From NCBI RefSeq assembly GCF_023284005.1, contig NZ_JAKIKS010000032.1:1-47027 (forward strand): a DNA stretch of 47,027 bases. The letters run 5' to 3'. Made by a program: the position numbers and the translations under genes. Source of the DNA: Shewanella surugensis (GTDB lineage: Bacteria > Pseudomonadota > Gammaproteobacteria > Enterobacterales > Shewanellaceae). The notes beneath the pieces were generated by a model, which worked only from the letters and a program-made list of their open reading frames with translations, was not told the origin of the DNA and searched no databases. Of this stretch, positions 43,489-47,027 are shown one piece after another. Numbering within the stretch: the first letter of the stretch is position 1; each line of letters opens with the position of its first letter.

Positions 43489-45573
43489 ATGTTAAACAAA
43501 AAACTTTTGGCAACACTCATCTGCTCCACGTTGAGTTTAACGGCTTGTGGTTTAGATGATTACAGTCACGGCGGTGATGATGATGATGACAACGAAAGCA
43601 GTAATCAAGTTGAAGTTTCCCTGCGTATTTTAGAGACCAGTGACCTACATAGTAACATCATGGATTTCAACTATTATCTGGGTACAGACGACCCAACCAT
43701 AGGCCTAGCAAGAACGGCAAGTTTAATTGATGAAGCCCGTAATGAAAAAACAAATGTGGTCTTAGTCGATAATGGCGATTTATTACAAGGCAGTCCGATG
43801 GGTGATTATATCGCTAAGAAGGGACTCAATAGCGGTGATACACATCCAGCTTATAAAGCAATGAATACGCTAGATTATGTTGTTGGCAACATTGGTAATC
43901 ATGAATTTAATTACGGCCTCGACTTCCTTAAAAATGCAATATCAGGTGCAGACTTTCCCTACATCAATGCGAATGTTTACTGTGATTCCTATGAATGCTG
44001 GGATAAGGTTCAAAAAGGGGATAATTTATTTACGCCTTATCTCATAAAAGAAAAACAAGTGCTAGATAATAAAGGTCATAAACAAACCATAAAAATTGGT
44101 TATATTGGCTTTGTTCCGCCACAGATAATGCAGTGGGATGCGCAAAACTTGCAAGGTAAAGTACGCGTCGATGATATTGTTAAAACGGCCGAAAAATTCA
44201 TCCCTATCATGCAAAAAGAAGGCGCTGACATTATTATCGCCATTCCTCATTCAGGGATAGGATCTGTCTACGATATAAAGGTCAATGACATTGAAAATGA
44301 AAATGCCACCTTTGCCTTAACCTATGTCGAAGGGATCGATGCCATCGCATTTGGCCATAGCCATGCCATTTTTCCTGATAAGCAATATGAAGGCTTGTAT
44401 AATACCGATATTATTAAAGGCACGTTAAATGACGTTCCTGCTGTCATGCCAGGTCGTTGGGGAGACAATTTAGGCATCATCGATCTCACCCTTAAACGCA
44501 GCGATGGCAAATGGATTGTTGAGGATTCCCAATCAGAGTCAAGACCTATTTATCAAGATAAAGCACAAGTAGAAGCCAGTCTTGATATTCGTCAAGCCGT
44601 TGAAATTGACCACCTTGGCACACTGGAATTTGTTGAGCAACCCATAGGTAAAGCATCGAGCAACATTTATAGCTTCCTTTCTTTAGTCCAAGACGATCCC
44701 AGTGTACAAATTGTCTCTGACTCGCAACTTGATAAAGTCAAACAGCAAATAGCCAATATTAGCTCACTTAACCATCTACCCGTACTCTCTGCCGCCGCGC
44801 CCTTTAAAGCTGGCGGACGTCACAGTACGACCAGTGACAGTGAGCAATATGTACAAGTGGACATGGGTGACTTAACCTATAAAAATGCTGCCGACTTATA
44901 TGTTTACCCCAATACGTTAGTCGCACTTAAAATCAATGGTAGCGAACTTAAAGATTGGTTAGAGTGCAGTGCAAATCTATTTAATCAAATCAATCCAAAG
45001 AATGAAACGACTCAACAACTCATCAATTGGAATAACCATCCAACCTATAACTTTGATGTCATTGACGGCGTAACCTATCAAATCGATATCACCCAGCCCA
45101 GTAAATATGACAGTGACTGTCAAATTGTTTCAGGTCAAGAAAATGCAGCACGTATTGTTGACTTAACTTATACAGATGAAACGGGTTATCACTACACTGG
45201 TGGAGAGTTTGCTGCCATGGACTTTATTGTTGCCACCAATAACTATCGCGCCTTTGGTGAAAAATTCGCTGGGACAGGCGTAAATAATATCGTGCTTGAA
45301 TTACCCGATGAAAACAGAGATGTTCTTGCTCGTTATATAACAGCACAAACCTCAGCACATGGAGAAGTCACCTCTGTTGCCGATAATAATTGGCGTTTCA
45401 AAACCATTGCAACTGATACCACACTGGATATTCGTTTTGAAACTCAAGATAGCACAAAAGCAGACAGTTTTATTGATGAAAATCAGCAACGCAGTATGAC
45501 AAAAATCAATAATGATGAGCTTGGATTTGCTGTATATCAAATCGATTTAACTACTGATATCACAGTAGAGTAG
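43489..45573 (+). CDS. cpdB: CpdB-type 2',3'-cyclic-nucleotide phosphodiesterase/3'-nucleotidase, lipoprotein
   Basis: The 694-residue protein has a lipoprotein signal (MLNKKLLATLICSTLSLTAC, Cys20) and an Asp-rich linker (GGDDDDDNES) not usual for E. coli CpdB. The metallophosphatase domain carries ETSDLHSN (Asp52, His54), DNGDLLQGSP (Asp97), GNHEFNYG (137-144), PHSGIG and FGHSH. The C-terminal 5'-nucleotidase-like domain includes APFKAGGRH and the late GGEFAAMDFIVATNNYRAFG. It should hydrolyse cyclic and 3'-nucleotides in the periplasm or on the surface, releasing nucleosides and phosphate. It sits behind a TonB receptor and a small secreted protein, which may form a scavenging set. Confidence 0.9.
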   Translation: MLNKKLLATLICSTLSLTACGLDDYSHGGDDDDDNESSNQVEVSLRILETSDLHSNIMDFNYYLGTDDPTIGLARTASLIDEARNEKTNVVLVDNGDLLQGSPMGDYIAKKGLNSGDTHPAYKAMNTLDYVVGNIGNHEFNYGLDFLKNAISGADFPYINANVYCDSYECWDKVQKGDNLFTPYLIKEKQVLDNKGHKQTIKIGYIGFVPPQIMQWDAQNLQGKVRVDDIVKTAEKFIPIMQKEGADIIIAIPHSGIGSVYDIKVNDIENENATFALTYVEGIDAIAFGHSHAIFPDKQYEGLYNTDIIKGTLNDVPAVMPGRWGDNLGIIDLTLKRSDGKWIVEDSQSESRPIYQDKAQVEASLDIRQAVEIDHLGTLEFVEQPIGKASSNIYSFLSLVQDDPSVQIVSDSQLDKVKQQIANISSLNHLPVLSAAAPFKAGGRHSTTSDSEQYVQVDMGDLTYKNAADLYVYPNTLVALKINGSELKDWLECSANLFNQINPKNETTQQLINWNNHPTYNFDVIDGVTYQIDITQPSKYDSDCQIVSGQENAARIVDLTYTDETGYHYTGGEFAAMDFIVATNNYRAFGEKFAGTGVNNIVLELPDENRDVLARYITAQTSAHGEVTSVADNNWRFKTIATDTTLDIRFETQDSTKADSFIDENQQRSMTKINNDELGFAVYQIDLTTDITVE

Positions 45574-45658
45574 AGAAGCAAAGTAGATAAGCAAGAGAAG
45601 AAGATTAACGCCTTTTCTTGTTTATCATCAGTAATTATCAAACATCAAGCGCGAAATA

Positions 45659-46615
45659 TCATGACTCAGAAATGGGGACTGAAGATAATCTCGCTGAAAA
45701 GAAACGCACTAATAATTGCATCGCTAAAACAGAGCTTACAACCAGTGCAATGCCCAAAAGAGCAATTATATCCAACTCATCACTTTGAAAAACATCAGGC
45801 CACCAAGCCATTTCGACCACTCCCCAAGTGGCTAGAAAACTAAAAATAGGTGTCAAGGCGACCATAGAACCCACTTGTGAAGCTGGCCAGTAGCGCATAG
45901 CCTGAGCAAAACACCCATAGGCAATTAACGTATTAAACGCACAAAAAATAGCAATATACCAATCCGTTAATGTCATAGCGGTGAAAGAATACATTGATGT
46001 AAAAGGAAGCAGAGCAAAAATACCAAATCCATAAATAAATAGGAGTGTATTATTAGGAGATAGTTTTTTACTCATAAACTTCTGCATTAAAGCGAAACAA
46101 GACCATGATAATGCTGAAAATTGAACAATCAAAATACCAAACAAAATCGATGTGTTATTATCTTTTGAAAAATCAAGGTGCTGATAAAAGAACATGATCA
46201 TACCTAAAGCCAAAGTGACAAAACAGGCTATCTGAATAGGCTTTAATTTCTCTTTAAACAGCATCACGCCACCTAAGGCTAAGAAAAAAGGCGCGGTTTG
46301 AAAATTAAGCTGCGCTTCTCCTGGTGACAAATATTCTAAGGCATACACAATCGACACATAATTACAAATCGAAAAAATTGCCGTCATGGATAAAATGCAC
46401 CAATCTTTTCGATTTAATTGAGTAAACTCTGCCAACTTACCCGAAAAATATTGCACAAACAAACTAATCACTAATGCCACAAAAAACCGAAACCATGTGA
46501 GTGTCACAGGATCAATAAAACTCACGGATAGTTTTAAGGCTATGGGTAAAATCCCCCAAAACAACACCGCAATAGATGCAAAAAAAAGCCCCAATCTGAA
46601 ATAACGAAGATCCAA
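45659..46615 (-). CDS. EamA-family (DMT) transporter
   Basis: This 318-residue membrane protein has about ten helices in two EamA repeats (LFWGILPIALKLSVSFIDPV and NFQTAPFFLALGGVMLFKEK in the first; LSWSCFALMQKFMSKK and GSMVALTPIFSFLATWGVVE in the second). It belongs to the drug/metabolite transporter superfamily; substrates are usually small organic solutes or amino acids, unknown here. The start appears to be TTG with GGAG 8 bases before it; no ATG occurs early enough to keep the first helix. It converges on the CpdB-type gene. Confidence 0.85.
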   Translation of the reverse strand: MDLRYFRLGLFFASIAVLFWGILPIALKLSVSFIDPVTLTWFRFFVALVISLFVQYFSGKLAEFTQLNRKDWCILSMTAIFSICNYVSIVYALEYLSPGEAQLNFQTAPFFLALGGVMLFKEKLKPIQIACFVTLALGMIMFFYQHLDFSKDNNTSILFGILIVQFSALSWSCFALMQKFMSKKLSPNNTLLFIYGFGIFALLPFTSMYSFTAMTLTDWYIAIFCAFNTLIAYGCFAQAMRYWPASQVGSMVALTPIFSFLATWGVVEMAWWPDVFQSDELDIIALLGIALVVSSVLAMQLLVRFFSARLSSVPISES

Positions 46616-46916
46616 AAGTCAAACTCCTCAATACGGACAGTCCCATAGATTACAGAAGTATCCGCCAATACAACACTCACTCATTATTTTAGAGTACATA
46701 AATAGGCCTCCACTCTACTCAAATGAAACAGTCCACTATCAACTACTCGCAATTAAAAACAATAACCACACCAATAATCAACATTCATTAGCTTCAACAA
46801 AGTTATTATTATTCCATGTAAATTTAATCATCAACACACTCGATACAAGAATGAAACCAGAACCTAAATACAAAGGAAACACAACAGAAATGATCAGAAC
46901 AACACTGCCTACAATG
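46616..46916. other. intergenic region between EamA and the right IS edge
   Basis: About 300 bp with no supported gene. It holds the EamA promoter side and then AT-rich sequence up to the IS end. No ribosome-binding site or coding frame is convincing. Confidence 0.5.
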
Positions 46917-47027
46917 CAGGGCGGGAGCATACTTTGTCGGATAATTAACCAAAGAAAACTTTTGCCCTGTAATCATCGTCCCAACTCGCCTTTTTTAGCT
47001 TATTTCGCTGACTTGGCGCACCGCAAT
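46917..47027 (-). mobile_element. 3' end of an ISAs1-family insertion sequence (right edge)
   Basis: Bases 46917-47025 are the exact reverse complement of 1-109: the terminus CAGGGCGGGAGC, 28 bases, then the transposase tail read leftward. Two further bases extend past what the left end shows. The element continues beyond the window. Confidence 0.8.
46945..47027 (-). CDS. ISAs1-family transposase, C-terminal fragment (right edge)
   Basis: The same 26-residue transposase tail as at the left edge, in the opposite orientation, with the identical WDDDY-x-x-K-V pattern and TAA stop. Only the last part of the gene is inside the window. Confidence 0.75.
   Translation of the reverse strand, partial: CGAPSQRNKLKKASWDDDYRAKVFFG

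Noticed and set aside
1..47027. A 47-kb composite transposon bounded by the two IS ends
   Set aside because: Most of the content is core chromosome (metJBL, pmbA/darP, HU, trhP), so the segment is unlikely to be a transposable unit. A contig broken at repeats, or an inversion bracket, explains it better.

Overview
The window reads as a stretch of chromosome from a moderately AT-rich marine-type gammaproteobacterium. The gene content fits Alteromonadales such as Shewanella and relatives, and Vibrionales less well. The main clues are a metJ/metBL divergon with met boxes, a pmbA/darP (yjgA) divergent pair, trhP (yegQ) followed by a YfhL-type ferredoxin, LhgO, a DUF3016 protein and a probable DUF3103 protein. 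No single gene fixes the genus. I saw no rRNA, tRNA, CRISPR array or replication origin.

Both ends carry the same 109 bp in inverted orientation. This is the 3' end of an ISAs1/H-repeat-type transposase gene plus the terminal inverted repeat. The window therefore probably lies between two oppositely oriented IS copies, or is a contig broken at them.

Layout, left to right: (1) 0.17-2.7 kb, two divergent exported hydrolases: a TIM-barrel amidohydrolase and an M20 amidohydrolase that appears to lack about 20 internal residues. (2) 2.8-6.7 kb, a TraB/GumN protein, small hypotheticals, DUF3016, DUF4240, a response-regulator remnant and the nucleoid protein HU. (3) 6.8-11.2 kb, an AGCS Na+/amino-acid symporter and the arsenate operon arsR-GAPDH-arsJ, with a candidate ArsR palindrome. 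(4) 11.3-16.5 kb, lhgO behind a DUF120-like beta-barrel gene, an Asp/Glu racemase, a small winged-helix-like protein, an AT-rich DUF1353 lipoprotein between short direct repeats, a GNAT and a secreted protein. (5) 16.8-20.4 kb, a two-gene exported oxidative unit: a carotenoid-oxygenase-family protein with a Tat-like signal and a secreted ALO/GULO-type FAD oxidase. (6) 20.8-28.2 kb, core genes pmbA, darP, an FMN 2-hydroxyacid dehydrogenase, trhP, ferredoxin and an amino-acid permease. (7) 28.2-32.5 kb, the methionine genes metL and metB facing metJ across two met-box arrays. (8) 32.6-36.4 kb, a TauE/SafE permease, a beta-barrel-like outer-membrane protein and a LysR/SDR divergent pair. (9) 36.4-40.1 kb, an envelope-related region: a broken Wzx-like flippase, two small proline-rich secreted proteins (one with a 48-bp tandem repeat) and a DUF3103-like protein. 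(10) 40.3-46.6 kb, a TonB-dependent receptor, a small secreted DYDYND protein, a CpdB-type lipoprotein phosphodiesterase/nucleotidase and an EamA permease.

The best candidates for something little described are the exported carotenoid-oxygenase plus FAD-oxidase pair, the DUF120-like protein next to lhgO, the repeat-built proline-rich protein beside the decayed flippase, and the orphan leftward terminator in front of the TonB receptor, which may mark a small RNA. All calls rest on reading the sequence; no database search was possible.
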